Positions 55,133 to 64,000 of a stretch of 64,000 bases of DNA are shown here, one piece after another; position 1 is the first letter of the stretch; each line of letters starts with the position of its first letter. The notes under the pieces were generated by a model. It ran no database searches and was not told where the DNA came from. It saw only the letters and a program-made list of their open reading frames with translations. The stretch spans positions 1 to 64,000 of the forward strand of contig NZ_JAATOM010000003.1 in the NCBI RefSeq assembly GCF_019207085.1, read 5' to 3'. A program made the position numbers and the translations under genes. This DNA comes from Variovorax sp. dw_308. Lineage in GTDB: Bacteria > Pseudomonadota > Gammaproteobacteria > Burkholderiales > Burkholderiaceae_C.

Positions 55133-55693
55133 CTAGAGGTTTCCGAGCGACGTACGCAAGCCCGCGTAGTCGGTCGGCCCATTGCTTTCCGACGGATTGC
55201 CCGTCGCCGAAAGCCATGCCGCGATGCCCGGCACACGTTTTTCGAAGTAGCTCTGCAGCGGCGGCCAATGGCCATCTGCATCGTGCGATTCGGTGACTTC
55301 GAGCGCCTCCACGCCGATCGAGCGCAGGCTCGTCACCATCGCCAGCGAGCGGCCGTCCAGCAGTTGCAAGGTCACTTCACGGCCCTGCGCCAGGATCTCC
55401 TCGAGGATGCGTCGATGCACCTTGTAGTCGGCCCAACTGCGCTTGGCGCAGGCGTCGCTGAGCTCGCGGAATGCCCAGTGCATGTTCGACGCGAAGGCGG
55501 CCGCGACCTGCGCCGCCTGCCGTTCGCCCTGGCTCGCGGCCAGCCCTTGCAGCCGCACGCTCCAGCCCACGGCCAGCAGCACACCGAAGGCCTGCACCCA
55601 GGCGGCCCATTCGCTCGCCGAGTTGGGCCGGAACACCCAGGCCACCCCCAGAAGACTGAACGCAATCGCCACCGGCAACCAGATTCTTTGCAT
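55133..55693 (-). CDS. Hypothetical membrane-anchored protein
   Basis: The 186-residue protein has two hydrophobic N-terminal segments (about 4-21 and 33-48), then a mostly helical soluble part (KVHRRILEEILAQGREVTLQ near 92-111). I do not recognise a family. The reading frame has normal codon periodicity and the gene is separated from GT2 by about 220 nt without features. Confidence 0.6.
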   Translation of the reverse strand: MQRIWLPVAIAFSLLGVAWVFRPNSASEWAAWVQAFGVLLAVGWSVRLQGLAASQGERQAAQVAAAFASNMHWAFRELSDACAKRSWADYKVHRRILEEILAQGREVTLQLLDGRSLAMVTSLRSIGVEALEVTESHDADGHWPPLQSYFEKRVPGIAAWLSATGNPSESNGPTDYAGLRTSLGNL

Positions 55694-55745
55694 TGCTAAA
55701 CCTCCGGACCTTGCGGCGAAGTCATCTCACCATTCGGGGATGGGC

Positions 55746-55973
55746 TCATCCCCTCGGACCATCGCTGCCAAACATGCGGCGGATCGCCGCGACGCCAGCC
55801 ACCAATGCGTTGGAATAGCTTGCATGCGGATCGGCGGACGCCTCCAGCGGCAAATAGGACAGCGAGTCCGCTGCAGCGTTTTCCCCGCTGTCGGCGCCTT
55901 CCATCAACACCCAATAGAACTCGCCTTCTTCTAGTTCATGCACAGTCAACGCAATGTTTCGGAGTTGGGACAT
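55746..55973 (-). CDS. Small hypothetical protein
   Basis: The 75-residue protein starts MSQLRNIALTVHELEEGEFY and shows no motif I know. Third-position GC is high and the frame is clean, so it is likely a real small gene. It lies 52 nt upstream of the membrane-anchored hypothetical gene on the same strand and may be co-transcribed. Confidence 0.55.
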   Translation of the reverse strand: MSQLRNIALTVHELEEGEFYWVLMEGADSGENAAADSLSYLPLEASADPHASYSNALVAGVAAIRRMFGSDGPRG

Positions 55974-56225
55974 CAGAGGATGGAAAAATGACAGTACCGT
56001 GGATTAAGAGCGCGGTCCCATCCTATTCAGGACCGCCGCAACACGCCTAACCACAATTTCACGGTTACTTCGAAATGTGACAAAGAGTAAGTAGATCAGC
56101 ATCGCTATTACACACGATTGGCCGCACCCACGGGAAAAGTGAGTGCTTTTTGTTTCTTTTCCTACAACCATTTCGTGGCTGAAAGCCTACGCTGGGGTGG
56201 TCGTTCTTCGCCTCAAGGAAGCCCC

Positions 56226-56630
56226 ATGAAACATCTCGTCGTCAACTCGCACATGCTGTCGTCCGTGGGCGGCGCGTTCTATCCCACCGGGTATTCGATG
56301 CTCATGTTCCCGGATGGGGAGACCGCCCGGCGGGTCGGAAAGCGCCTGATCGACAACGACGTGAGCGGCGACGACGTGTACCTGGTGCCTCCGGAGGAGA
56401 TCCTTTCGCAGATCGCGCCGACCGTGCACGACGGCGACAACCCCCTTCCCTCCGCCGGCACGGACGGCGCCACGGTGCGCGCCTACACCAAGCTGGCGCT
56501 CGACGGGCACACCGGCCTGCTGGTCAAGACGCCGGACGCCAAGGCCGCGGAGCGGATGATGGAGATCGTGCGGACGGTACCGTACTCGATGGCCCAGCGC
56601 TATCGGACGCTGGTGATCGAGGACCTTTGA
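56226..56630 (+). CDS. Hypothetical protein
   Basis: The 134-residue protein starts MKHLVVNSHMLSSVGGAFYP. It has a periodic alternating pattern and a final helix (AKAAERMMEIVRTVPYSMAQ), suggesting a small alpha-beta protein with no signal peptide. No family is recognised. It is preceded by an unusually AT-rich 250-bp gap that probably holds a regulated promoter, and converges on the Kef-type antiporter gene. Confidence 0.6.
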   Translation: MKHLVVNSHMLSSVGGAFYPTGYSMLMFPDGETARRVGKRLIDNDVSGDDVYLVPPEEILSQIAPTVHDGDNPLPSAGTDGATVRAYTKLALDGHTGLLVKTPDAKAAERMMEIVRTVPYSMAQRYRTLVIEDL

Positions 56631-56636
56631 GCCTTC

Positions 56637-58328
56637 TCAAGCCGGAGCTGCGCGCCGGACGACCTCGCGCGACATGGCCTGCGCCAGTTCATGCTCGCCG
56701 AGGAAGACGATGGCGCTGTCCTCGCGGGACAGCAGTGCCGCCTCTTCCTCGTTGTGGCTGCGCACCACGGTCTGGATGCCGGGGTTGAGCGTTCGCGCCG
56801 CCTCGATCATCTGGCGCACATGGAGCGTGTCGGGCGTCGCGATGACCAGCACCCGGGCGCGCGCCACATGCGCCTGGATCAGCACGGCCGGGTCGGCCGC
56901 GTCGCCCCACACCGCGGCCATGCCGCCTTCGCGCAGTTTCTCGACCAGTTCCCGGTTCTGCTCGGCCACGACGAAGGGCAGGTCATGCGCCGTCAATGCC
57001 GCCGCGATGCGACGACCGACGCGCCCATAGCCCACCAGCACGACCTGCCTTGAAAGATAGCGTGCATCCGTCGTCATCGGCAGTTCGGCGAGCGGGTCCG
57101 AGCGCGCATCGAGTTCGCGCGCCAGCGATGAACGCGCACGCAGCCACCTCTGCATGGGCGCGATGGCACCGAACCACAACGGATTGGTCGCAATGGAAAT
57201 CAGCGCCCCCGCGAGGATCAGGCTCTGCCCCTCGGCCGACAGCAGGCCCAGCGACATGCCCAAGCTGGCCAGGATGAACGAGAACTCGCCGATCTGGGCC
57301 AGGCTCGCGCTCACCGTCAACGCCGTGTGCAGCGGGTACCGCAGCAACAGCACCAGCAGGCAGGCCGCCATCGACTTGCCCACCACGATCACGCCCACCA
57401 CCGCCAGCACCTGGAGCGGACGCTCGACCAGCACCATCGGATCGAACAGCATGCCGACCGACACGAAGAACAGCACCGCGAACGCATCGCGCAAGGGCAG
57501 CGACTCCTGCGCCGCCCGATGGGCAAACTCCGACTCGCGCATCACCATGCCGGCAAAGAAGGCGCCGAGCGCGAACGACACGCCGAACAGCGCCGCCGAT
57601 GCAAACGCGATGCTGACCGCCGCCGCCACCACGCACAGCGTGAACAGCTCGCGCGACCCTGTGCGCGTGACCTGCCACAGCACCCAGGGAAACAGCCGCC
57701 GCCCGACCACCAGCATCAGCGCGACGAAGCCGCCCACCTGCAGCAGCGTCAGGCCCAGCGTCTGCCACACCGGCTCGGTGCTCGCCACCGCCCCGCCGCC
57801 ACCCAGCGCACCCGCCAGCGGCGGCAGCAGCACCAGCACGAGCACCATCGCCAGGTCCTCCACCACCAGCCAGCCGACCGCGATGCGGCCCGTGTAGGTG
57901 TCGAGGATGCCAAGCGTCTCCAGCGCACGCAGCAAGACCACGGTACTGGCCACCGACAGCGCCAGGCCGAAGACCAGCGCCGCACCGGCCGACCAGCCCC
58001 ACCAGGTGGCCAGGCCCGCGCCCAGCAGCGTGGCCACCGCAATCTGCACCAGTGCCCCGGGCACGGCGATCTTGCGCACCGTCAGCAAGTCGTCGAGCGA
58101 GAAGTGCAGGCCGACGCCGAACATCAGCAGCATGACGCCGATCTCGGCCAGTTGCGCGGCAATGCCCGCATCGGCCACGAAGCCCGGCGTGAACGGGCCG
58201 ATGATGACGCCGGCGAGCAGGTAGCCCACCAGCGCCGGCAGGCGCACGCGCACCGCGATGAAACCGAGGACCAATGCCAGGCCGAGGCCGGCCGCGATGG
58301 TATTGATCAGGGAAACGCTGTGGGGCAT
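56637..58328 (-). CDS. Kef/YbaL-type cation:proton antiporter with TrkA-N domain
   Basis: The 563-residue protein has an N-terminal Na+/H+-exchanger membrane domain (about 12 helices, residues 5-380) with FTPGFVADAGIAAQLAEIGV (about 46-65). A cytosolic TrkA-N/RCK domain (about 410-530) follows, with the nucleotide motif VLVGYGRVGRRIA. Such proteins (YbaL, KefB/C) exchange K+ for H+ and are gated by nucleotide or glutathione adducts. Starts at 58343 and 58328 are both possible; MPHSVSL at 58328 is chosen. Confidence 0.86.
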   Translation of the reverse strand: MPHSVSLINTIAAGLGLALVLGFIAVRVRLPALVGYLLAGVIIGPFTPGFVADAGIAAQLAEIGVMLLMFGVGLHFSLDDLLTVRKIAVPGALVQIAVATLLGAGLATWWGWSAGAALVFGLALSVASTVVLLRALETLGILDTYTGRIAVGWLVVEDLAMVLVLVLLPPLAGALGGGGAVASTEPVWQTLGLTLLQVGGFVALMLVVGRRLFPWVLWQVTRTGSRELFTLCVVAAAVSIAFASAALFGVSFALGAFFAGMVMRESEFAHRAAQESLPLRDAFAVLFFVSVGMLFDPMVLVERPLQVLAVVGVIVVGKSMAACLLVLLLRYPLHTALTVSASLAQIGEFSFILASLGMSLGLLSAEGQSLILAGALISIATNPLWFGAIAPMQRWLRARSSLARELDARSDPLAELPMTTDARYLSRQVVLVGYGRVGRRIAAALTAHDLPFVVAEQNRELVEKLREGGMAAVWGDAADPAVLIQAHVARARVLVIATPDTLHVRQMIEAARTLNPGIQTVVRSHNEEEAALLSREDSAIVFLGEHELAQAMSREVVRRAAPA

Positions 58329-58403
58329 CGACCCATTCTGCAAGATCGATGCAGGTCAACGCCGAATAATTCTCCGGAGCGTCCGAAGGACTTGTCCTCC
58401 CCT

Positions 58404-59747
58404 TCAGGCCGCCATCTTTTCGTTCTTGGCGTCCAGCAGGATCTCGGGCTCGTTGGCCTCGACCCAGCTCTCGTTGTTGAGGGCGGCGTGCAGCCGGTCC
58501 ATGTCCAGTTCATCGGTCCACTTGGCCACGACCAGCGTGGCCACGCCGTTGCCGATCAGGTTGGTCAGCGCGCGCGCTTCCGACATGAAGCGGTCGATGC
58601 CGAGGATCAGCGCCAGCCCCGCCACCGGCACATGCCCGACCGCCGACAAGGTGGCTGCCAGCACGATGAAGCCGCTGCCGGTGACGCCCGCCGCGCCCTT
58701 GGAGGTGAGCAGAAGCACAGCCAGCAACGTGATCTCCTGCGTGAAGGTCATGTCGGTGTTGGTGGCCTGCGCGATGAACACCGCCGCCATGGTGAGGTAG
58801 ATCGAGGTGCCGTCCAGGTTGAACGAATAACCGGTGGGGATCACCAGCCCGACGCAAGTCTTCTTCGCGCCGAGGTTTTCCATCTTCTCCATCATGCGCG
58901 GCAGCACCGACTCCGACGACGAGGTACCCAGCACGATCAGCAGCTCCTCCTTGATGTACTTGATGAACTTCCAGATGCTGAAGCCGTGGAAGCGCGCGAT
59001 GGCGCCCAGCACCACGAAGATGAACAGCAGGCAGGTCAGGTAGAACACGCCCATCAGCTTGCCCAGCGAGAACAGCGAGCCCACGCCATACTTGCCGATG
59101 GTGAACGCCATCGCGCCGAACGCGCCGATCGGCGCCACCTTCATGATGTAGTTGACGATGGTGAAGAGCACATGCGAGCCCTTCTCGATGATGTCGAATA
59201 TCAACGTGCCGCGGCCACCGAAGCGGTGCAGCGCAAAGCCGAACAGCACCGCGATCAGGAGCACCTGCAGGATCTCGCCCTTGGCGAAGGCATCCACGAT
59301 CGTGTTGGGAATGACGTGCAGCAGGAAGTCGACCGTGCCCTCCATCTTGCCCGGGCCGGTATAGGCGGCGATGGACTTGGTGTCGATGGTCGAGGCATCG
59401 ATGTTCATGCCCGCGCCGGGCTTCAGCAGGTTGACCAGGCACAGCCCGACCACCAGCGCGATGGAACTCACGATCTCGAAGTACAGCAGCGCCAGCCCGC
59501 CGGTCTTGCCGACCTTCTTCATGTCTTCCATGCCGGCGATGCCGACCACCACCGTGCAAAAGATGATCGGCGCGATGATCATCTTGATGAGCTTGATGAA
59601 GCCGTCGCCCAGCGGCTTCATCTTCTCGCCGGTCTCGGGGAAGAAGTAGCCCAGCAGCACCCCGAGGATCACCGCCGTGATGACCTGCAGGTAGAGCGAC
59701 TTGTAGAGCGGCTGCTTTGTTTTCGTAGGCGTGGAAGGGCCTGCCAT
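58404..59747 (-). CDS. dctA: C4-dicarboxylate:cation symporter
   Basis: The 447-residue inner-membrane carrier belongs to the DctA family. It has [20 protein letters not shown] (about 16-35), [40 protein letters not shown] and [14 protein letters not shown]. DctA imports succinate, fumarate and malate with protons or Na+. The start at 59747 follows AGGAGACAAC. It is more like classical DctA than the paralogue at 10503-11828, which sits in the lig cluster. Confidence 0.88.
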   Translation of the reverse strand: MAGPSTPTKTKQPLYKSLYLQVITAVILGVLLGYFFPETGEKMKPLGDGFIKLIKMIIAPIIFCTVVVGIAGMEDMKKVGKTGGLALLYFEIVSSIALVVGLCLVNLLKPGAGMNIDASTIDTKSIAAYTGPGKMEGTVDFLLHVIPNTIVDAFAKGEILQVLLIAVLFGFALHRFGGRGTLIFDIIEKGSHVLFTIVNYIMKVAPIGAFGAMAFTIGKYGVGSLFSLGKLMGVFYLTCLLFIFVVLGAIARFHGFSIWKFIKYIKEELLIVLGTSSSESVLPRMMEKMENLGAKKTCVGLVIPTGYSFNLDGTSIYLTMAAVFIAQATNTDMTFTQEITLLAVLLLTSKGAAGVTGSGFIVLAATLSAVGHVPVAGLALILGIDRFMSEARALTNLIGNGVATLVVAKWTDELDMDRLHAALNNESWVEANEPEILLDAKNEKMAA

Positions 59748-59842
59748 CGCGTTGTCTCCTGCTGGGAACGTCGCGCCTGCCGATGGGGCCGGCGTGCAAC
59801 CGTTCCACTGTAGCGCCGTGTTGCACCCCGCGTGCAATAAAA

Positions 59843-59862
59843 AAACCCGCCGAGGCGGGTTT
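59843..59862. terminator. Intrinsic terminator after phaB
   Basis: AAACCCGC-CGAG-GCGGGTTT forms an 8-bp stem. On the minus strand it is followed by TTTTATTGC, making a strong rho-independent terminator 24 nt past the phaB stop. Confidence 0.85.
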
Positions 59863-59885
59863 CACTGACTATTGGCTGACGCCGC

Positions 59886-60623
59886 TCAGTGCATGTGCAG
59901 GCCGCCGTTGATCGAGAAGTCGGCGCCGGTCGAGTAGCCGCCTTCGTCGGTGGCCAGCCACGCGATGATCGAGGCGATTTCGCTCGGCTTGCCCAGGCGC
60001 TTGACCGGGATCGTCGAGATGATCTTGTCGAGCACTTCCTGGCGGATGGCGTTGACCATGTCGGTGCCGATGTAGCCAGGGCTCACGGTGTTGACCGTCA
60101 CGCCCTTGCCAGCCAGTTCCTGCGCCAGCGCCATCGAGAAGCCGTGCATGCCGGCCTTGGCCGCCGAGTAGTTGGTCTGCCCGGCCTGGCCCTTGGCGCC
60201 GTTGACCGAGCTGATGTTGATGATGCGGCCCCAGCCCTTTTCGACCATGTCGCCAACCACCTGCTTGGTCACGTTGAACATGCTGTTGAGGTTGGTCTCG
60301 ATGACGGCGCTCCAGTCCTCGGGCGACATCTTCACGAACATGCGATCGCGCGTGATGCCGGCGTTGTTGACCAGCACGTCGATGCTGCCGTGCTCGCCCT
60401 TGGCTTTGGCGAAGGCGTCGACAGTGGATTGCCAGTCGCCGACGTTGCCCACGGAGGCGTAGAACTCGTAGCCCTCGGCCTTCTGTTCACCCAGCCATTT
60501 CGCGTGGTCTCGCGTCGGACCGCAGCCGGCGATGACCGTGAACCCGTCCTTGTGGAGCCGCTGACAAATAGCGGTGCCGATGCCACCCATTCCTCCAGTG
60601 ACATATGCGACTTTTTTGCTCAT
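59886..60623 (-). CDS. phaB: Acetoacetyl-CoA reductase
   Basis: This 245-residue NADPH-dependent SDR makes (R)-3-hydroxybutyryl-CoA for polyhydroxybutyrate. It has the GGMGGIG cofactor loop (10-16) and NNAGITRD (86-93). The catalytic Ser138/139, Tyr152 and Lys156 lie in NISSVNGAKGQAGQTNYSAA and the following residues. QTNYSAAKAGMHGFSMALAQ and PGYIGTDMV are typical of PhaB rather than FabG. The ribosome binding site is AAGGAAG. phaA and phaC are not in the window. Confidence 0.9.
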   Translation of the reverse strand: MSKKVAYVTGGMGGIGTAICQRLHKDGFTVIAGCGPTRDHAKWLGEQKAEGYEFYASVGNVGDWQSTVDAFAKAKGEHGSIDVLVNNAGITRDRMFVKMSPEDWSAVIETNLNSMFNVTKQVVGDMVEKGWGRIINISSVNGAKGQAGQTNYSAAKAGMHGFSMALAQELAGKGVTVNTVSPGYIGTDMVNAIRQEVLDKIISTIPVKRLGKPSEIASIIAWLATDEGGYSTGADFSINGGLHMH

Positions 60624-60859
60624 GAATCTTCCTTGGTGATGTCTATTTAAGGCCCTCGGACTTTAACGAACTTAGGACTTAACCGGCTCAGGAAAACACC
60701 GACACCAGTGTGCAACCACATGTCACAACCGCTTCCTATACTTGCCGGGCGCTGTGGGAAGGTCGGTCATCATTGCCAGGACCTTTGCGCCACGCTCCAT
60801 GCCTTCCCCTCGCTGGAAAGGCCCTTTGTCCAGCGCTCGAAGCGGACACGGACCCCGCC

Positions 60860-61720
60860 ATGAAACTCATCACCTGGAACACCCAATGGTGCCGCGGCCT
60901 CGACGGCGACGTGAGTCCGCGGCGCATCGTCGAAGGCGCCCGCGCGATGGCCGACTTCGACGTGCTGTGCCTGCAGGAGATCGCGCAAGGCTTCGACGGC
61001 ATGCCGGGCGCGCCCGGAGACCAGCCCGCCGAGCTGGCTGCGCTGTTGCCCTGCTTCCAGCTCTTCTTTGGCGCGGCGGTCGACGAGTTCGATGCCGCCG
61101 GAAAGCGGCAGCGCTTCGGCAACCTGGTCGCCACCCGCCTGCCGGTGGAGAACGTCCAGCACCACCCCCTGCCCTGGCCGGCCGACCCCAGCGTGAGCAG
61201 CATGCCGCGGATGTGCACGGTCGTCACCGTGCGCGACCCCGTGCTGGGTCCGGTCCGCGTGATGACCACGCACCTCGAGTACTACAGCCAGGCGCAGCGC
61301 ATGGCGCAGGTGGACGCGGTGCGCGAGCTGAACGCGCAAGCCTGCGCCCAGGCCGCCGCGCCGCCGAAGTCCGAGCTTGAGATTTCGCCGTTCCAGGCCA
61401 AGGCGCACACGCCTCGCGCGATCCTCTGCGGCGACTTCAACCTCGTGGTCACGCAGCCCGGGCACCCGGTCACCGAACCCGAGTACCAGGCCCTTCACCA
61501 ACCCCATCCCCATGGACGCCTGCAGGACGCCTGGCCCCTGGTGCACGGCGCCGCACCCCACGCGCCGACCTTCCGCCTGTTCGACCGGCGCTATGGCCCG
61601 ACCCCGGCGACCTTCGACTTCGTCTTCGTGACCGACGACCTTTCGGCGCACGTGCGGCGCATGGAGGTCGATATCCTGACGCGTGCCTCCGACCACCAGC
61701 CGGTGCTGGTCGAGCTATAA
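60860..61720 (+). CDS. Endonuclease/exonuclease/phosphatase-family protein
   Basis: The 286-residue protein has the EEP/DNase I-like fold. Active-site landmarks are Asn7 (TWNTQW), Glu40 (CLQEIAQ), THLEYYS near 137-143, ILCGDFN (metal Asp and Asn) and the final SDHQPVLVE. The fold covers nucleases, sphingomyelinases and phosphatases; no signal peptide is present, so a cytosolic phosphodiesterase is likely. It precedes an MFS gene by 7 nt and may share its transcript. Confidence 0.83.
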   Translation: MKLITWNTQWCRGLDGDVSPRRIVEGARAMADFDVLCLQEIAQGFDGMPGAPGDQPAELAALLPCFQLFFGAAVDEFDAAGKRQRFGNLVATRLPVENVQHHPLPWPADPSVSSMPRMCTVVTVRDPVLGPVRVMTTHLEYYSQAQRMAQVDAVRELNAQACAQAAAPPKSELEISPFQAKAHTPRAILCGDFNLVVTQPGHPVTEPEYQALHQPHPHGRLQDAWPLVHGAAPHAPTFRLFDRRYGPTPATFDFVFVTDDLSAHVRRMEVDILTRASDHQPVLVEL

Positions 61721-61727
61721 GGTCCTC

Positions 61728-62978
61728 ATGCAAGCCAGCCCACACCTGCCCGATTCACGCTATGCGGTCATGCGCCTGATCGTCACCATGCTGCTCATGA
61801 CCGTGGGCAGCAGCGGCATGTATGTGGTGTCGGTGGTGCTGCCGGCCGTGCAGGCCGACTTCGGCGTCGCGCGCGCGGACGCATCGCTGCCCTACACGCT
61901 GCTGATGATCGGCTTCGGCGTGGGCGGCGTGCTGATGGGAAAACTGGCCGACCGCTTCGGCGTGATGTGGCCTTTGATGCTGGGTGCGGTGGCACTCGGG
62001 CTGGGCTACATCGCCTGCAGCATGGCCGATGGCATCGTGTCCTTTGCCATTGCGCAGGGGTTGCTGGTCGGCTTGCTGGGCAGCGCCGCGGTATTCGCGC
62101 CGCTGGTGGCCGACACGTCGCTCTGGTTCGTGAAGCGGCGCGGCACCGCCGTGGCGGTGTGCGCCAGCGGCAACTACATCGCCGGCGCGATCTGGCCGCC
62201 CATCGTGCAGCACTTCATCGAGACGGTCGGCTGGCGCCCCACCTACTTCGGCATGGGCGTGTTCTGCGGGCTCGCCATGGCCGGGCTCGCGCTGTTCATG
62301 CGGGCGCGGCCGCCCTTGGAGAGCCCGGCGCCCGCGGCAAGCACGGCGCCCGGTCGCGCGCAGCTTGGCCCTTCGCTGCAGCCTTTCGGCCTCAGCCTCG
62401 GCATGGCGCAAGGGCTGCTCTGCCTGGCCGGTACCGCCTGCTGCGTGGCGATGGCGATGCCGCAAGTGCACATCGTGGCCTACTGCAGCGACCTCGGCTA
62501 CGGCGCGGCACGCGGCGCGCAGATGCTGTCGGTGATGCTGGCATTCGGCATCGTCAGCCGGCTGGTTTCAGGGTTTGTCTGCGACCGCATCGGCGGCTTG
62601 CGCACCTTGCTGCTCGGCTCGGTGCTGCAGTGCATCGCGCTGATCCTGTTCCTGCCCTTCGATGGCCTGGTGCCGCTGTTCGTGGTGTCGGCCCTGTTCG
62701 GCCTGTTCCAGGGCGGCATCGTGCCCTCCTACGCGATCATCGTGCGCGAGTACTTTCCACCGGCCGAGGCCGGCGCGCGCGTGGGCACGGTCATCATGTG
62801 CACGCTGCTCGGCATGGCCCTGGGTGGCTGGATGTCAGGCGAGGTGTTCGACCTGACCGGGAGCTATCACGCGGCGTTCATCAACGGCATCGCGTGGAAC
62901 CTGCTGAACATGTCGATCGCGGTGACGCTGCTGCTGCGGGTGCGGCGGATGCACGCGCTTGCCCTTGGGACCGCTTGA
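61728..62978 (+). CDS. MFS transporter (OFA/CynX-like)
   Basis: The 416-residue protein has 12 hydrophobic segments and the classic motif between helices 2 and 3 (GKLADRFG, about 64-71). In the second half SRLVSGFVCDRIGGLRTL carries the repeat motif. The central loop (about 200-225) is rich in Pro and Ala. It resembles MFS carriers of small carboxylates. The start at 61728 lies 7 nt after the EEP gene; the longer frame overlaps that gene. Confidence 0.82.
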   Translation: MQASPHLPDSRYAVMRLIVTMLLMTVGSSGMYVVSVVLPAVQADFGVARADASLPYTLLMIGFGVGGVLMGKLADRFGVMWPLMLGAVALGLGYIACSMADGIVSFAIAQGLLVGLLGSAAVFAPLVADTSLWFVKRRGTAVAVCASGNYIAGAIWPPIVQHFIETVGWRPTYFGMGVFCGLAMAGLALFMRARPPLESPAPAASTAPGRAQLGPSLQPFGLSLGMAQGLLCLAGTACCVAMAMPQVHIVAYCSDLGYGAARGAQMLSVMLAFGIVSRLVSGFVCDRIGGLRTLLLGSVLQCIALILFLPFDGLVPLFVVSALFGLFQGGIVPSYAIIVREYFPPAEAGARVGTVIMCTLLGMALGGWMSGEVFDLTGSYHAAFINGIAWNLLNMSIAVTLLLRVRRMHALALGTA

Positions 62979-62999
62979 ATCCTCACGCGCCAGCCAGCG

Positions 63000-63587
63000 T
63001 CAAACGTGCGCGCAGTCGCGGCAAGACTCGTTCCACTGCTTGTGCGGTGCCCTTGAACCGGCCTTCTTGATGAATCCCAGCAGGCGATTGGGCTGGCGCT
63101 GGCGCGGTTCCTCGCGCTTCACCTTCGACATCATGCTTGTGTAGGTCAGTGCCGGCGGGGCCTTGATCGCGCCGGCCCGCATCAGGTCGAACGACAAGGC
63201 GACGCTGCATTCGATGTCGTTCGACTCCAGGCACTTCCAGACATATTCGTGTGCGAAGACAACCAGTGCGCGGTCGGGTGACGCGACGACGAAATGCTCT
63301 GCTTCACCGAGCGTCATGCAGATCCATTCCCAGCCGAACTCGCGCACCACCTGGTTGCCCCACACCGTTCCGAGCGCGCGGCCCGCATCGGCGTCGTCGC
63401 CATCGAAACCCTTCGTCGACGCGAACAGCAGCGGACCCTGCCTCTTCTGGATGTATGCGTCGATCCCGGCGACGATGACGTCCATCCGGCTGCATGGGAC
63501 GTCCGAGATCATGTCGAATCCGGTCGCAGCGTAGTTCTTGAACAGCGCGTGTTCCTGGAGAGTGAGAGAGCGTTCAGAGGTGGGCAT
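63000..63587 (-). CDS. Hypothetical protein, possibly DUF3806-like (paralogue 1)
   Basis: The 195-residue protein has a central GRALGTVWGNQVVREFGWEW (about 77-96) and FVVASPDRALVVFAHEYVWK (about 104-123). These recall the DUF3806-type pattern of a buried Trp followed by a VxxPDG strand. A very similar gene follows on its 5' side at 63681. The start at 63587 has an AAGG site; the frame extends to 63623. Tandem copies of such small proteins often serve as immunity proteins, but no toxin gene is visible, so the function is open. Confidence 0.65.
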   Translation of the reverse strand: MPTSERSLTLQEHALFKNYAATGFDMISDVPCSRMDVIVAGIDAYIQKRQGPLLFASTKGFDGDDADAGRALGTVWGNQVVREFGWEWICMTLGEAEHFVVASPDRALVVFAHEYVWKCLESNDIECSVALSFDLMRAGAIKAPPALTYTSMMSKVKREEPRQRQPNRLLGFIKKAGSRAPHKQWNESCRDCAHV

Positions 63588-63680
63588 TTGGAACCTTGTT
63601 GGTTGATGCCCAAATTGTCCCAAGCCAAGGGTTTTTACTCAGCAGGCTGCGGCTGCTTGACGCATCGGAAACTTCCGATT

Positions 63681-64000
63681 TCAAGCCACCGGAGTCGACG
63701 CGCGGGACGGATCCGCCAATGCGCCGGATTTGCGGATGATGGTTCCAAGACGGTCGGCGGCCCAGCGCTTTGCGTGGGCAGGCACGGCCCGCGCGGGCTC
63801 GCTGGCAGCCAGGCTGACCAGTTGCATGGCGCTCGTGTAGCTCCATGCCGCTTGCGGGGGAATCACGTCGGAGCGCAGTTGATCGAAGGCTGCCTTGATC
63901 GCGCAATCCATCGTCTCCAGGTCCAGGCACGCCTCGATGTATTCCGTCGCGAAGATGGCAAGCGAGCGGCTGGGCTGCACCACGACGTAGTGCTCCTCAC
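63681..64000 (-). CDS. Hypothetical protein, paralogue 2 (truncated by window end)
   Basis: This partial gene enters from beyond position 64000 and ends at 63681. The visible 106 residues include EEHYVVVQPSRSLAIFATEY, matching AEHFVVASPDRALVVFAHEY of paralogue 1, and AAWSYTSAMQLVSLAASEPA matching ALTYTSMMSKVKREEP. The tails differ. A GTG at 63981-63983 could look like a start but lies inside the conserved strand, so the real start is outside the window. Confidence 0.65.
   Translation of the reverse strand, partial: EEHYVVVQPSRSLAIFATEYIEACLDLETMDCAIKAAFDQLRSDVIPPQAAWSYTSAMQLVSLAASEPARAVPAHAKRWAADRLGTIIRKSGALADPSRASTPVA

Overview
The window is a high-GC chromosomal stretch that reads like a member of the Comamonadaceae, most likely Variovorax or a close relative. 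The reasons are the Burkholderiales-type expansion of Bug (TctC-like) binding proteins, Porin_4-type porin, PhaB, stacks of acyl-CoA dehydrogenase, acyl-CoA ligase and LysR genes, and repeated GGAGACA-type ribosome binding sites. The genus is inferred from gene style only. I saw no rRNA, tRNA or CRISPR array.

Layout. 1-326 holds a decayed copy of sequence found again at 13.3-13.6 kb. 327-4717 is a LysR gene divergent from a glutamine amidotransferase / DUF2817 metallopeptidase / MFS operon. 4718-5586 is debris: an IS630-type transposase relic beside a LysR C-terminal relic. 5587-6279 is a ModA-like protein. 6293-13195 is a lower protocatechuate/gallate 4,5-cleavage module (ligJ, ligK, ligI, a dctA-type carrier and a porin) under a tandem-HTH LysR protein. 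13491-17693 has a hybrid sensor kinase and a SphA/MetA-type outer-membrane protein. 17832-18511 is vapBC. 18530-23161 is a LysR / CoA-transferase / HMG-CoA-lyase-like / VOC / Bug unit. 23264-28804 has an M15 peptidase, a ligase-Bug pair and a transporter-Rossmann pair.

28805-31026 is an accessory patch: a lower-GC TIR-domain gene lies between inverted, rearranged copies of a dispersed repeat. 31027-33858 is a MalT-like LuxR regulator and 34012-34592 is parDE. 34648-39327 is a nucleobase permease / amidohydrolase / TSUP operon facing a LacI gene across two operator palindromes. 39412-49076 is a nine-gene acyl-CoA catabolic operon (five acyl-CoA dehydrogenases, thiolase, SDR, hydratase, Bug protein). 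49163-53790 continues with RcnB, two ligases and DUF2889. 53842-64000 is mostly housekeeping: GT2, small hypotheticals, Kef-type antiporter, DctA, PhaB, an EEP-fold protein, an MFS carrier, and two tandem paralogous hypotheticals, the second cut by the window end.

How it fits together. Most of the window is catabolic, pairing a transporter or binding protein with CoA-ester or aromatic-ring degradation enzymes and a local regulator. The strongest regulatory signal is an 18-bp element (RCCACCCRNYCGGGGTRG) found four times. Each copy points toward the start of a CoA-metabolism transcription unit (Bug-ligase at 26.6 kb, dehydrogenase operon at 39.4 kb, ligases and DUF2889 at 53.1 kb). I infer that these units form one regulon, with the MalT-like protein as the obvious candidate regulator.
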